A stretch of DNA of 32,559 nt. Origin: Clostridiales bacterium (lineage in GTDB: Bacteria; Bacillota; Clostridia; Christensenellales; Aristaeellaceae). The stretch is from positions 1 through 32,559 of the forward strand of contig SVGO01000015.1 in assembly GCA_015056305.1 (NCBI GenBank). Reading direction: 5' to 3'. The position numbers and the translations under genes are program-made. The notes beneath the pieces are model-generated. The model was given only the letters and a program-made list of their open reading frames with translations. It was not told the origin of the DNA and did not search any database. Every line of letters begins with the position of its first letter. Positions within the stretch are counted from its first letter, which is position 1. Positions 15,708 through 24,895 of this stretch are shown piece by piece.

Positions 15708-16385
15708 ATGAACTATCGTGCACTTGAGCAGGCGATCGGCCATACCTTTGCCGACAGCGCGCTGCTCGATCTGGCGATGACGCATCCCTCGTACGCCCTG
15801 CAGCACAAATGCAGGGACAATCAGCGCCTGGAGTTTCTGGGCGACGCCGTGCTGGAGCTGTGCGTCAGCCGCGTCCTGTATCATAAGTTTCCCAAGCTCA
15901 AGGAAGGCCAGCTGACCCGCAGGCGCGCTGCGCTGGTGTGCGAGGCAAATCTCGCGCAGGCGGCTGTGCGCTTTGGGCTGGGTGCTTTTCTCAAGCTCGA
16001 CCGCGGCGAGGAGGTCGTCGGCGGTCGGGAGAATCCCTCGATCCTTGCCGATACAATGGAGGCGGTGATCGCTGCCGTCTATCTGGATGCGGGCATGGAT
16101 GCTGCGGCAAAGCTGGTCGATCTGGCGATGGGTGATTATGAGTCCGCCGCGCGCAGCGATCGTGACGCCAAATCGGCCCTGCAGGAGTATCTGCAGGCGC
16201 TGGGCGAGGAGACGCCCAGTTACGAGATCATCGCGCAGGACGGTCCGCCGCATGCGCGTGTGTTTACGGCCAGGGTGCTGCGCGGCGACGGCACGGAGCT
16301 GGGCCGCGGCCAGGGTGCTAGAAAGCAGCGCGCCGAGGAGGCTGCCGCGCAGATGGCGCTGCAGGCGCTGGGCCAAAAGAAATAA
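15708..16385 (+). CDS. rnc: ribonuclease III
   Basis: A 225-residue double-strand-specific endoribonuclease that processes the rRNA precursor and structured mRNAs. The signature NQRLEFLGDAVLEL lies near residues 38-51. The second acidic pair is in LADTMEAVIAAVYLD near 113-127, so the catalytic residues are kept. The C-terminal double-stranded RNA-binding domain (DAKSALQEYLQALG to the end) includes GARKQRAEEAAAQMAL. ATG 15708 follows GAAAGGA. It precedes smc by 36 bases, the order seen across Bacillota. A possible self-regulatory stem-loop lies upstream. Confidence 0.96.
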   Translation: MNYRALEQAIGHTFADSALLDLAMTHPSYALQHKCRDNQRLEFLGDAVLELCVSRVLYHKFPKLKEGQLTRRRAALVCEANLAQAAVRFGLGAFLKLDRGEEVVGGRENPSILADTMEAVIAAVYLDAGMDAAAKLVDLAMGDYESAARSDRDAKSALQEYLQALGEETPSYEIIAQDGPPHARVFTARVLRGDGTELGRGQGARKQRAEEAAAQMALQALGQKK

Positions 16386-16421
16386 CCGGCAGGGAAGAAG
16401 CAATAGAAAGGAGTCGCAACC

Positions 16422-19400
16422 GTGCGGCTGAAACGACTGGAAATATACGGCTTCAAATCGTTCGCAGACAGAACGGTTGTCGTGTTCGATCAGGGCATCA
16501 CGGGCATCGTGGGCCCCAACGGCAGCGGCAAATCAAATCTGTCCGATGCGGTGCGCTGGGTGCTCGGCGAGCAGAGCGCCAAGGCGCTTCGCGGCGGCAA
16601 GATGGAAGACGTCATCTTCAACGGCACGCAGAAGCGCAAGCGTCTGGGTTATTGCGAGGTTTCGCTCGTCTTTGACAACGAGGACCACGCGCTGCCGGTG
16701 GATTTTACAGAAGTCATGATCACCCGCCGCGTCTATCGCAGCGGCGAGGGTGAATACTACATCAACAAGGCGGCCTGCCGCCTGCGCGATATCATCGAGC
16801 TTTTCCGCGACACGGGCGTGGGCAAGGAAGGCTATTCGATCATCGGTCAGGGACGAATCGGCGAGATTCTCTCCCAGAAGAGCGAGGATCGCCGCGGCAT
16901 CTTCGAGGAGGCCGCAGGCATCGTCAAATACCGCACGCGCAAGGAAGAAAGCGAAAAGCGTCTTAGCAACATGCGCGATAACCTCTCCCGCGTGGAGGAT
17001 ATCATTGCCGAGCTGGAAAGCCAGCTTGAGCCGCTGGCTAAGGCGAGCGAGACGGCGAGGCATTATCTGGCCCTGCGCGACGAACTGCGCGTGCTGGAGT
17101 GCTCGTCCTTCGTCCTTCGCAGCGATCGTGCCAAGGAGCGCATCGAGGACGCAGAGCAGATGCTCACCGGCCTGCGCGAGGCGATTGAGCAGGAAGAACG
17201 CCGTGCAGCAGAACTGACGCTTGTCCGTGACAGCGCAAACGAGACCGCGCAGGAGCTGGACGCGCAGGTTTCCGCATCGCACGACGAAGTGCTTTCGCTC
17301 ACGCGCGAAAAGGAAGCGCGCGAGGGCGAGTTGGCGATGCTGCGCGCCGAGATTGCGCGCATGGAAAAAGATGTGCTCAGCCTCAGCCAAGAGGAGGACG
17401 TCCGCCGTCTGCGCAGCGAAGCGCTGGATGACGAGATCCGCAAAAACGAAGCGGACACGCTGGATGCACGCGCGCAGATCACCGAACTGCAGCGCGCCCT
17501 TCGGACCAAAGAAGCTGCGCTGGAAGCCGCGCAGGAAGCGGCCCGAGAGGCAGAGGAACAGCTGGAAGCGCACCAGAGCGCGATCATCGACGCGATGAAC
17601 CGCTTGAGCGACGTTCGCACCAGCGAGGCAAGGCTTTCGACCATGCGCAGGGAGCTTGAGCGCCGCGGTGAGGAAGCCGCCGCCCAGCGGAAGGAATTAT
17701 CCGTTATCGCAGAACAGCTCGAGGAGCAGCTTGCCGAGGCGCGCGAGGAGCTGGACAGCTTCAAGCAGGCCGAGAGCGAACTGCAGGAAGCCGAACGCCG
17801 CATCGATCAGGAAAATCAGGAGGCGGCGCAGAAGATTGCCCGCATCCAACAGGCGATCACTGAGGCAAATGGTCAGATGCAGGGTGCAGCGAGCCGTCTG
17901 CGCGTGCTGCGCGAGATGGAGCGCGATTATGCAGGCTATCAGCAGGCAGTCAAGCAGGTGCTGCTGCATGCGCGCTCAAACAGCGGTGTGCGCGGCGTCG
18001 TGGCGTCACTGATGCAGGTGCCTAAGGATCTGGAGCGCGCGGTGGAAGCTGTGCTCGGCGGCGCGCTTCAAAACGTGGTGACCAGCGACGAATACGTCGC
18101 CCGCGACATGATCGCCTATCTGCGCAGCAATAAGCTGGGCCGCGCGACGTTCCTGCCGATGACGACGATCACGGGCAGGACGCTCAATCAACAGGAGCGC
18201 CAGCTGCTTAGCATGCCCGGTTGTGTGGGCGTGGCCAGCGAGCTGGTGAGTTTTGCACCGGAATACCGTGGAATTGTGGAAAACCTCCTTGGCCGCACCG
18301 TCGTGGCCGAGAATCTGGACGCAGGCATCGAAATCATGCGCCGCGGCAGGCATGCGTTCCGTCTGGTGACGCTGGAGGGCGACGTCATGCACTCCGGCGG
18401 CTCAATGACGGGCGGCAGCTCCGCTTCGCGCATGACGAGCCTGCTCTCGCGCGAGCGCGAGATCAAGGAGCACGAAGAGCTGCTTGCAAGGCTTGAGGCA
18501 CAGATCAAGGATTATGAGGCGCGTCTGGAGCGTGGAGAGGCTTTCCGTCAGGAGATCAAGCAGCGCCGTGCGAAGGCGTTTGACGCGCTTCATCAGGCGC
18601 AGATCGACGTATCCATCGCCAGCGAGCGCCTGCGTACGCTGACGCAGCAGCGCGAAAACCACGCGCTCCAGGAGCAGCGCTGTGAGCTGCTCAATACGCA
18701 GATTGCGCAGAACCTTGCGCAGATCGACAGCCAGCTGGCCGGCGCGCGCAGCACGCAGGCCGGTGAGGAGCGCACCAGCGATGAGATGAGCCGCCGCACG
18801 GGCGAGCTTTCCGATATTCTCTATGAAAAGCGCGATGCGCTGGATCAGCTCCGCGACGAGGCGCAGACCATGCGTGTGGCTCTGGCTGCCCGCGAGCGCG
18901 ACCTCACGGCCCTCATCGCCGACGGTGCACGCATGCATCGCGAGCAGGAGGACATCGCATCCCAGCTCTATCAGGCGCACGAGAGCCGCGAAAAGCTGAT
19001 TCTCGAGCATCAGAAGGCGACCGAGCAGATGGCCGGAGATACGGCGCTGTCTGCGCGCTGCAGCGAGCAGCTGGACAAGGCGCAGCAGGATCTTTCTGAA
19101 AAGCAGACAAAGCGCGCCGAAACCCAGGAGAAGATCCGCAGCCTGACGCAGGAGATCGACGCTTTGCGCGAGACGCTCTCCCAGGACCAGGATAAGTGCC
19201 ACAAGGCAGAGATGGTGCTCTCGCGCACGCAGACAGAGCTTTCTCAGATGCAGCAGCGCATCTGGGACGAATACGAGCTGACCTATGCGGGCGCGAAGGA
19301 GTATCTGCGCGAGCCGTTTGACCTTGCTGCAAGCGACAGGCGCAGCGGAGAAATCCGCCGCGAGATCCGCGCGATGGGCCCGGTCAATGTCACCGCCGTG

Positions 19401-19991
19401 GAGGATTACCGCGTTTGCCGTGAGCGTTATGAGGAGCTCGCCAGCCAGAGGGACGATCTGCTCAAGGCACAGAACGACCTGCAGGGCATTATCGAGACGC
19501 TCCAGCGCCAAATGGAGCGCCAGTTCATGGAGAATTTCCGTCTGATGCAGACGTATTTCGCCGAGACGTTCGCCAAACTCTTTGGCGGCGGTCATGCGGA
19601 GCTTCGTCTTCTGGATGAAGGCGATGTGCTCGGCTGCGGCATTGAGATCGTGGCGCAGCCCCCCGGCAAGAAGCTGCAGCTGCTCTCGCTCCTTTCCGGC
19701 GGCGAACGCGCGCTGACGGCGATCGCGATTCTCTTTGCGATGCTCAGACTCAAACCTACGCCATTCTGCTTCCTTGACGAGATCGAGGCGGCGCTGGATG
19801 ACGGCAATATCTCCACGTTCGCCGATTATCTGCGCGAATTCTCGCGCGATACGCAGTTCGTCGTCGTCACCCACAGAAAGGGCACGATGGAGCGCTGCGA
19901 CGGTCTGTACGGCGTGGCGATGGAGGAAAAGGGCGTATCGACCATGCTCAGCGTCGAGCTCAAGGACGTGAGCGACGACGCCATGGAATAA
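16422..19991 (+). CDS. smc: chromosome partition protein SMC
   Basis: An 1189-residue ATPase that, with ScpA and ScpB, extrudes DNA loops and compacts the chromosome. The N-terminal head has FKSFADRTVV and Walker A GPNGSGKSNLSDAVRWVLGE near residues 32-51. A long coiled coil spans about 165-510. The hinge is about 519-665 (VRGVVASLMQVPKDLERAVEAV to the Gly-rich MHSGGSMTGGSS). A second coiled coil continues to about 1020. The C-terminal head has the signature LLSGGERALTAIA near 1088 and Walker B CFLDEIEAALDD near 1114. The length is normal. The start is GTG 16422, with GAAAGGAG nine bases upstream. ftsY follows by 43 bases. Confidence 0.97.
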   Translation: MRLKRLEIYGFKSFADRTVVVFDQGITGIVGPNGSGKSNLSDAVRWVLGEQSAKALRGGKMEDVIFNGTQKRKRLGYCEVSLVFDNEDHALPVDFTEVMITRRVYRSGEGEYYINKAACRLRDIIELFRDTGVGKEGYSIIGQGRIGEILSQKSEDRRGIFEEAAGIVKYRTRKEESEKRLSNMRDNLSRVEDIIAELESQLEPLAKASETARHYLALRDELRVLECSSFVLRSDRAKERIEDAEQMLTGLREAIEQEERRAAELTLVRDSANETAQELDAQVSASHDEVLSLTREKEAREGELAMLRAEIARMEKDVLSLSQEEDVRRLRSEALDDEIRKNEADTLDARAQITELQRALRTKEAALEAAQEAAREAEEQLEAHQSAIIDAMNRLSDVRTSEARLSTMRRELERRGEEAAAQRKELSVIAEQLEEQLAEAREELDSFKQAESELQEAERRIDQENQEAAQKIARIQQAITEANGQMQGAASRLRVLREMERDYAGYQQAVKQVLLHARSNSGVRGVVASLMQVPKDLERAVEAVLGGALQNVVTSDEYVARDMIAYLRSNKLGRATFLPMTTITGRTLNQQERQLLSMPGCVGVASELVSFAPEYRGIVENLLGRTVVAENLDAGIEIMRRGRHAFRLVTLEGDVMHSGGSMTGGSSASRMTSLLSREREIKEHEELLARLEAQIKDYEARLERGEAFRQEIKQRRAKAFDALHQAQIDVSIASERLRTLTQQRENHALQEQRCELLNTQIAQNLAQIDSQLAGARSTQAGEERTSDEMSRRTGELSDILYEKRDALDQLRDEAQTMRVALAARERDLTALIADGARMHREQEDIASQLYQAHESREKLILEHQKATEQMAGDTALSARCSEQLDKAQQDLSEKQTKRAETQEKIRSLTQEIDALRETLSQDQDKCHKAEMVLSRTQTELSQMQQRIWDEYELTYAGAKEYLREPFDLAASDRRSGEIRREIRAMGPVNVTAVEDYRVCRERYEELASQRDDLLKAQNDLQGIIETLQRQMERQFMENFRLMQTYFAETFAKLFGGGHAELRLLDEGDVLGCGIEIVAQPPGKKLQLLSLLSGGERALTAIAILFAMLRLKPTPFCFLDEIEAALDDGNISTFADYLREFSRDTQFVVVTHRKGTMERCDGLYGVAMEEKGVSTMLSVELKDVSDDAME

Positions 19992-20034
19992 CGGCGCTCT
20001 GCGATGAGAAAGAATACTGAAAGGGGACAATACC

Positions 20035-21036
20035 ATGGCATTCTTTGGCTTTGGCAAGAAGAAGGAAGAGAAGTTCGAGGCGCAGCAGCCTGCAGCCGAT
20101 CCGGCTGCGCAGGAGGATACGCCTGTTGACGAGGAGAAGAAGGGACTCTTTTCCCGCCTGTGGAATGGCCTTTCCAAAACGCGCACCAACGTTGCCGGCC
20201 GTGTGGACGAGCTGATTGAGGCGACGGAGGAGATCGACGAGGATTTCTATGAGGATCTGGTGGATATCCTGATCATGAGCGATATGGGCGTGCGCACCAG
20301 CGACAAGGTGATCGGGGAACTCAAGGCGCGCATTGAAGCGCAGAAGATCACCGACGCCCGCAAGGCGCGCGAGATCCTCAAGCAGATCCTCAAGGAGATC
20401 ATGGACATGCCGCGCAAGCCCCTCCAGTGGCCGATGATCATGATGGTCGTCGGTGTCAATGGCGTGGGCAAGACCACCACCATCGGCAAGCTGGCGATGC
20501 GCTTCAAGGACGCGCGTCATAGTGTCGTGCTTGCCGCTGCGGATACGTTCCGCGCCGCTGCCGCCGATCAGCTGGAGATCTGGTCCGAGCGCGCGCAGGT
20601 GCCAATCGTCCGCCATGCCGAGGGCGCGGACCCGGCGGCCGTCGTGTTCGATGGCATCCAGAAGGCGAAGGCGAGCGAGGCCGATCTGCTGATCGTCGAT
20701 ACTGCCGGCCGCCTGCATAACAAGAAGAACCTCATGGAGGAGCTTCGCAAGATTTCCCGCATCATTGCCCGTGAGTACGAGGGCGCCGAGGTGCGCACCC
20801 TGCTGGTCATCGACGCGACCACCGGCCAGAACGGCCTGCAGCAGGCGCGCGAGTTCGCCTCCGTTGCGGATGTCTCCGGCATCGTGCTCACCAAGCTCGA
20901 CGGCACCGCCAAGGGCGGCATTGCTGTGGCGATCATGGATGAGCTGAGGCTGCCCGTGCTCTATATCGGCGTGGGCGAGGGCATTGAGGATCTGCAGGCC
21001 TTTGACGCCGGCGCGTTTGTCGATGCGATTTTCTAA
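20035..21036 (+). CDS. ftsY: signal recognition particle receptor FtsY
   Basis: A 333-residue SRP-type GTPase that receives ribosome-SRP complexes at the membrane. A short charged N-terminal region (about 1-45, FGFGKKKEEKF then acidic) replaces the long A domain of enterobacteria. The N domain is about 50-130. The G domain has GVNGVGKTTTIGKLA near 140, DTFRAAAADQL, DTAGRLHNKKNLMEEL, TKLDGTAKGG and the ending GVGEGIEDLQAFDAGAFVDAIF. AAAGGGG precedes ATG 20035. It lies in the rnc-smc-ftsY order; ylxM and ffh, which follow in Bacillus, do not follow here. Confidence 0.97.
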   Translation: MAFFGFGKKKEEKFEAQQPAADPAAQEDTPVDEEKKGLFSRLWNGLSKTRTNVAGRVDELIEATEEIDEDFYEDLVDILIMSDMGVRTSDKVIGELKARIEAQKITDARKAREILKQILKEIMDMPRKPLQWPMIMMVVGVNGVGKTTTIGKLAMRFKDARHSVVLAAADTFRAAAADQLEIWSERAQVPIVRHAEGADPAAVVFDGIQKAKASEADLLIVDTAGRLHNKKNLMEELRKISRIIAREYEGAEVRTLLVIDATTGQNGLQQAREFASVADVSGIVLTKLDGTAKGGIAVAIMDELRLPVLYIGVGEGIEDLQAFDAGAFVDAIF

Positions 21037-21121
21037 GTGACTTAGTTATCTTTCAGCCTCGTCTGATCGGACAGAGGTTTGTAAATGAGTACGGCCTCAG
21101 GCCGGCAGGGAGGTGCGCTTT

Positions 21122-21661
21122 GTGAGAATACTTAAGCGTTTTCTGAGCTTCATTGCCTCGCGCATGTTCTTTCTCACGGTCATCAGCGCGCTGCTGATTA
21201 TCTCGTTTTATCTGGCGATGAATACCGCCAATATCTGGGTGCTCATTGACGACGGCCTGGGCGCGCGCGCCTCGGTTGTGCTCATGAATGAGGATTCGGC
21301 GGATCTGATCAAGTATTTCAGGCAGGAATTCATCAGCCAGGATCCCGTTCTGCAGGTGGGGCTGAGCGATACCTCGCCATATATGGACTATGAGATCCGC
21401 GGCTTTGATCATCGCGTGCGCATGGTCTCCGTCTGGTCCTGGCCATGGGAGAACGTGGCGCGCGCCGAGGTGATCGAGAGCATCCCCGCAATCGACGGCA
21501 CGATCCGCTCCTCCCGGCGCGAGGCTGCGCTTGCCGCCGGCGGCGAGGCGCGCCTGTCCCCGCCGGCTTGGGCGACGTCGCGCTATCGCGTGACGCTCAC
21601 GCGCACGGCGGGCCGCTGGATGATTTCCAACCTGCAGCTGATTGAACAGATTGAAGAATGA
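21122..21661 (+). CDS. membrane-anchored protein of unknown function
   Basis: A 179-residue protein I do not recognise. A basic start (RILKRFL) leads into one membrane segment at about residues 12-34 (ASRMFFLTVISALLIISFYLA). An outside domain of about 145 residues follows, containing ADLIKYFRQEFISQDPVLQ, a Trp-rich VWSWPWENVARAEVIESI stretch and a closing YRVTLTRTAGRWMISNL that suggests an NTF2-like or similar small beta fold. GTG 21122 is preferred because GGGAGG (21108-21113) is eight bases upstream; GTG 21113 overlaps that site. Its stop overlaps the dusB start by four bases, so the two are translated together. Two small hairpins (21057-21077 and 21092-21104) lie between ftsY and this gene. 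Confidence 0.7.
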   Translation: MRILKRFLSFIASRMFFLTVISALLIISFYLAMNTANIWVLIDDGLGARASVVLMNEDSADLIKYFRQEFISQDPVLQVGLSDTSPYMDYEIRGFDHRVRMVSVWSWPWENVARAEVIESIPAIDGTIRSSRREAALAAGGEARLSPPAWATSRYRVTLTRTAGRWMISNLQLIEQIEE

Positions 21662-22632
21662 CGAATTTTGATTTTCTCAAACAGGGCGCGATGCTTGCGC
21701 CGATGGCCGGCGTGACGGATATGCCCTTTCGATTGATTTGCCATGAGATGGGCTGTCCGATGGCGGTCAGCGAGATGGTCAGTGCGAAGGGGTACGTCCT
21801 TGCGCCCAAAGACAACAGGGCTTCGCGCGAGCTGCTCGCCGTCGCGCCCGGGGAAGAAGGCGCAGTGATCCTGCAGATATTCGGTCATGAGCCGGATATC
21901 ATGGCCAAAGCGGCTGAGGAACTTACGCGAGAAGGCCGCTACGCCATGCTGGATATCAACATGGGCTGTCCCGTGCCCAAGATTGTGGGCAACGGGGAGG
22001 GCAGCGCGCTGATGAAGAATCCGCAGCTGGCTGCTGAGATTGTACGCGAGGTGGTGTCTGCGTCCCATGTGCCGGTCACAGTCAAGATGCGTCTGGGCTT
22101 TGACGCAGGGAGTGAAACATATCTGGAGCTTGGCCCCATGGTCGAGCGTGCGGGCGCGGCGATGATCACGCTGCATGCGCGCACGCGCAGCCAGTATTAC
22201 GAAGGCCATGCAGACTGGAGCGCAATCAAGCGCCTCAAGGAGCGCGTATCCATTCCCGTCGTGGGCAATGGCGATGTGACGAGCTGGCAGGACGCGATGC
22301 ATATGATTGGGGAAACCGGATGCGACGGCGTGGCGATCGGCCGCGCGGCGCAGGGCAACCCGTGGATCTTCGAGCAGGTTCGCGATGGTCTGACCGGAAA
22401 GAGCGTGCGTGAAATCCCGGCATCCGAGAAGCTCGAAGTGCTGCTGCGCCATGTGCGCATGCTTGCCGGGATGAAGGGCGAAGCTGTGGCCGTGCGCGAG
22501 ATGCGCCGCCATGTGGTCTGCTACGTCAAGGGCATGCGAGATGCGGCGAAGATCCGAACGAAGGTCAACAGCATCCTGACGATCGACATGCTTGAAGAAG
22601 CGCTCACGGCGTTCATGCTCTCCAGAGAATGA
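21658..22632 (+). CDS. dusB: tRNA-dihydrouridine synthase
   Basis: A 324-residue FMN-dependent enzyme that reduces uridines in the D-loop of tRNA. It has a TIM barrel with the family opening LAPMAGVTDMPFR, the active-site cysteine in DINMGCPVPKIV near residue 103, VTVKMRLGFD, the histidine of LHARTRSQYYEG, and the FMN-phosphate motifs VVGNGDVTS and GVAIGRAAQGNPWIF. The C-terminal helical tRNA-binding domain follows. The ATG overlaps the upstream stop (ATGA). DusB is the usual paralogue in Bacillota, so the symbol is likely but not proven. A strong terminator follows. Confidence 0.93.
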   Translation: MTNFDFLKQGAMLAPMAGVTDMPFRLICHEMGCPMAVSEMVSAKGYVLAPKDNRASRELLAVAPGEEGAVILQIFGHEPDIMAKAAEELTREGRYAMLDINMGCPVPKIVGNGEGSALMKNPQLAAEIVREVVSASHVPVTVKMRLGFDAGSETYLELGPMVERAGAAMITLHARTRSQYYEGHADWSAIKRLKERVSIPVVGNGDVTSWQDAMHMIGETGCDGVAIGRAAQGNPWIFEQVRDGLTGKSVREIPASEKLEVLLRHVRMLAGMKGEAVAVREMRRHVVCYVKGMRDAAKIRTKVNSILTIDMLEEALTAFMLSRE

Positions 22633-22645
22633 CAGAATACGAAGA

Positions 22646-22676
22646 ACAGGATCGGTGTTTTACCGGTCCTGTTTTT
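22646..22676. terminator. terminator between convergent dusB and permease genes
   Basis: ACAGGATCGGT (22646-22656) and ACCGGTCCTGT (22662-22672) form an 11-bp stem with one T-G pair. T residues follow on the plus strand. The gene on the minus strand ends 26 bases away, so the hairpin may serve both. Confidence 0.85.
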
Positions 22677-22701
22677 GTATGCCAATACAAAAAAGTACGT
22701 T

Positions 22702-23466
22702 TTATGCGAGCGCTGAGGCGATGTTGATCAGCGCTGTGAACAGGGACAGCGAGAGCAGCGTACGGCGCTTTTTCCGCGATCCGGACGTCAAACCGGGAAC
22801 CATAGGCAGGATCGTTCCCAGAATCGCGCCCGGCAGCAGCCAGAGCAGGATGTCCGCGTGGGGGAGATTCAGCCGCAGACGGATGAGCATGACGATCAGC
22901 TTGCCTGCCATTGCGCACAGGGCGATGGTCAGCGCCGCGCAGGAAGCCTCGTCCTCGCCGGCGTCAAAGAGCAGCGGATAGATCATCAGCGTCAGCGGCA
23001 CAGCGCCAAAGGAGAGAAACGACGCGAGCAGACCCAGCAGCAGCGCGGCAGGCAGGGATGCCATGCGCGTGATTGACAGCGGCCGGATCGTTCCCGACAG
23101 GCCGGAGAAGTACACCGCGGGCAGGGCGAGGATGGTAAAGAGCAGGGCGTTTTGCAGCAGCATCGCAGAAGAGACAGAGAGCACCGAGAAAAAGCGTGCG
23201 CTGATCAGATCGCCCAGCGCGCCGCCGGTCAGGCTGCCAATCGCAAGAAACAGCAGTTCGTCCTGATGCAGGGGAAGCGGCTTGCTGAGCATGAAAAAGG
23301 CGCTTGTCAGCGCTGCACTCAACGTGCCTGCCGTGCAGAGCATGGCGACGGCAGGCGGCTCCAGCGGGGAGACGGCGTCCAGCAGAGGGCGCAGCAGCGT
23401 GGACGTGCCCAGTCCGTTTGCCGCGCCCAGACAGGTACATATGCACGCGAGAATGAAATAAATCAT
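22702..23466 (-). CDS. TauE/SafE-family membrane permease
   Basis: A 254-residue, almost wholly hydrophobic protein with about seven or eight membrane helices in two halves. The opening [20 protein letters not shown] and the repeat [17 protein letters not shown] are typical of the TauE/SafE (DUF81) family, whose members export sulfite, sulfonates or related organic anions; the substrate here is unknown. ATG 23466 overlaps the stop of the enolase gene by four bases (ATGA), with only a weak CAGG ribosome site, so translation probably depends on coupling to enolase. A short basic loop (SGSRKKRR) near the C terminus should face the cytoplasm. Confidence 0.78.
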   Translation of the reverse strand: MIYFILACICTCLGAANGLGTSTLLRPLLDAVSPLEPPAVAMLCTAGTLSAALTSAFFMLSKPLPLHQDELLFLAIGSLTGGALGDLISARFFSVLSVSSAMLLQNALLFTILALPAVYFSGLSGTIRPLSITRMASLPAALLLGLLASFLSFGAVPLTLMIYPLLFDAGEDEASCAALTIALCAMAGKLIVMLIRLRLNLPHADILLWLLPGAILGTILPMVPGLTSGSRKKRRTLLSLSLFTALINIASALA

Positions 23467-24737
23467 GCCTGAATCGAACCGAAGCGTGCGGCGCTGCCCA
23501 GTGCATCCTCGATGCGCAGCAGGCGGTTGTATTTGGCAACACGCTCGCTGCGGCACGGCGCGCCCGTCTTGATCTGACCACAATTCAGCGCAACGGCTAG
23601 ATCGGAGATGGTGGTGTCCTCGCTTTCGCCGCTGCGATGGGAGACGATGGTCTTAAATCCCTTTTGCTGGGCAAGCTGCGCTGCGCGGATGGTCTCGCTC
23701 AGCGTGCCGATCTGATTCGGCTTGAGCAGAATGGCGTTGCCGCAGCCCATGGAGATCCCCTTCGCGAGTCGCTTTTCATTGGTGACGAACAGATCGTCGC
23801 CCACAAGCTGGCAGCTTGCGCCAAGCGTCTTGGTCATTGCCTGCCAGGCAGGCCAGTCCTCTTCGCCGAGCGCATCCTCGATGGATCGGATCGGATACTG
23901 GCCAAGCAGCGTCTGCCAATGCTCGGTGAGCTCATGGCTGGTATAGCTGCGTCCGCTCTTGGGCAGGGTATAGCCCCGCTTGTCCTTCCATTCGCTGGCG
24001 GCTGCGTCCAGCGCGAGGGCAATATCCGCGCCCGGGGCATAGCCTGCGCGCGTGATCGCTTCCAGAATCAGCTCAATGGCCTCCGTTTCGCTGCCGAGGT
24101 CCGGCGCAAAGCCGCCTTCGTCGCCGACAGCCGTGGAAAGGCCGCGCTTTTTGAGCAGCGCAGCGAGCGCATGATAGACCTCCGTGCCCATGCGCAGCGC
24201 GCCGCGAAAGCCCTCCGCACCGGAGGGAACGATCATGAATTCCTGAACATCGAGGTTGTTGGCTGCGTGCGCGCCGCCGTTGAGGATGTTCATCATCGGC
24301 ATAGGCAGCGTCACTGCCTGCATACCGCCCAGGAAACGATACAGCGCGACGCCCTGCGCACTGGCTGCTGCCTTGGCGCAGGCCATGGAGACGGCCAGTG
24401 TGGCATTTGCGCCAAGGACGGACTTGTTGTCTGTGCCGTCGAGCGCGATGAGCGCATTGTCGATGGCGCTTTGGTCACCGGCGTCCATGCCGCGCAGCGT
24501 CTTATCGATGCTCGTAGATACGTTTTTGCATGCACGGCGTACGCCTTTGCCGCCATAGAGCTGCATATCCCCATCCCGCAGCTCCAATGCCTCGAATTTT
24601 CCCGTCGATGCGCCGCTGGGCGCGATGGCCGTACAGGTTATGCCGCAGCTGAGGCTGACTTCCGCCTCGACGGTCGGATTGCCGCGCGAGTCGAGCACTT
24701 CTCGGCCCAGCACGCTCACGATTTCAGTTCTGGACAT
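23463..24737 (-). CDS. eno: enolase
   Basis: A 424-residue glycolytic enzyme that interconverts 2-phosphoglycerate and phosphoenolpyruvate. It opens with [21 protein letters not shown]. It keeps the GAS loop ([17 protein letters not shown]), [14 protein letters not shown], the catalytic glutamate region [11 protein letters not shown], the metal ligands in LALDAA, SIEDAL and [10 protein letters not shown], the catalytic Lys of LLKPNQIGT, and [10 protein letters not shown]. Small departures from the common form ([17 protein letters not shown]) suggest a somewhat divergent enolase. ATG 24737 has GGAGG upstream; earlier starts would run into the preceding terminator. The overlap with a permease gene is unusual for eno, which normally sits with other glycolytic genes. 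Confidence 0.95.
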   Translation of the reverse strand: MSRTEIVSVLGREVLDSRGNPTVEAEVSLSCGITCTAIAPSGASTGKFEALELRDGDMQLYGGKGVRRACKNVSTSIDKTLRGMDAGDQSAIDNALIALDGTDNKSVLGANATLAVSMACAKAAASAQGVALYRFLGGMQAVTLPMPMMNILNGGAHAANNLDVQEFMIVPSGAEGFRGALRMGTEVYHALAALLKKRGLSTAVGDEGGFAPDLGSETEAIELILEAITRAGYAPGADIALALDAAASEWKDKRGYTLPKSGRSYTSHELTEHWQTLLGQYPIRSIEDALGEEDWPAWQAMTKTLGASCQLVGDDLFVTNEKRLAKGISMGCGNAILLKPNQIGTLSETIRAAQLAQQKGFKTIVSHRSGESEDTTISDLAVALNCGQIKTGAPCRSERVAKYNRLLRIEDALGSAARFGSIQA

Positions 24738-24793
24738 ACGATTCCTCCGCGTTTCGTTTTGCTCAGCATGCTCGGTTTTTCCGGAATATATAC

Positions 24794-24822
24794 AAAAAAC
24801 GAAGCCGGACTTGCCGGCTTCG
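24794..24822 (-). terminator. terminator of the second SH3b gene
   Basis: On the minus strand CGAAGCCGG, a five-base loop and CCGGCTTCG (24822-24800) form a perfect 9-bp stem followed by TTTTTTG. It separates the SH3b gene from enolase. Confidence 0.9.
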
Positions 24823-24895
24823 CGGGATGGGAATTCGTTTCGCATCCAATAGAATGACAGAAACGGTCAAGAGAGAGGAAGGGAATGGAAGAGAA

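Noticed and set aside
15529-15711. Small open frame between acpP and rnc
   Set aside because: Overlaps the hairpin terminator and the rnc leader stem; no ribosome site and no protein-like features.
18402-20189. Long antisense open frame opposite smc
   Set aside because: Leucine/arginine/alanine-rich mirror of the SMC coiled coil, with no start signal.
24841-24870. TTGACC on the minus strand (near 24860) as an eno promoter
   Set aside because: No suitable -10 box at 16-18 bases, and a terminator lies between it and eno.
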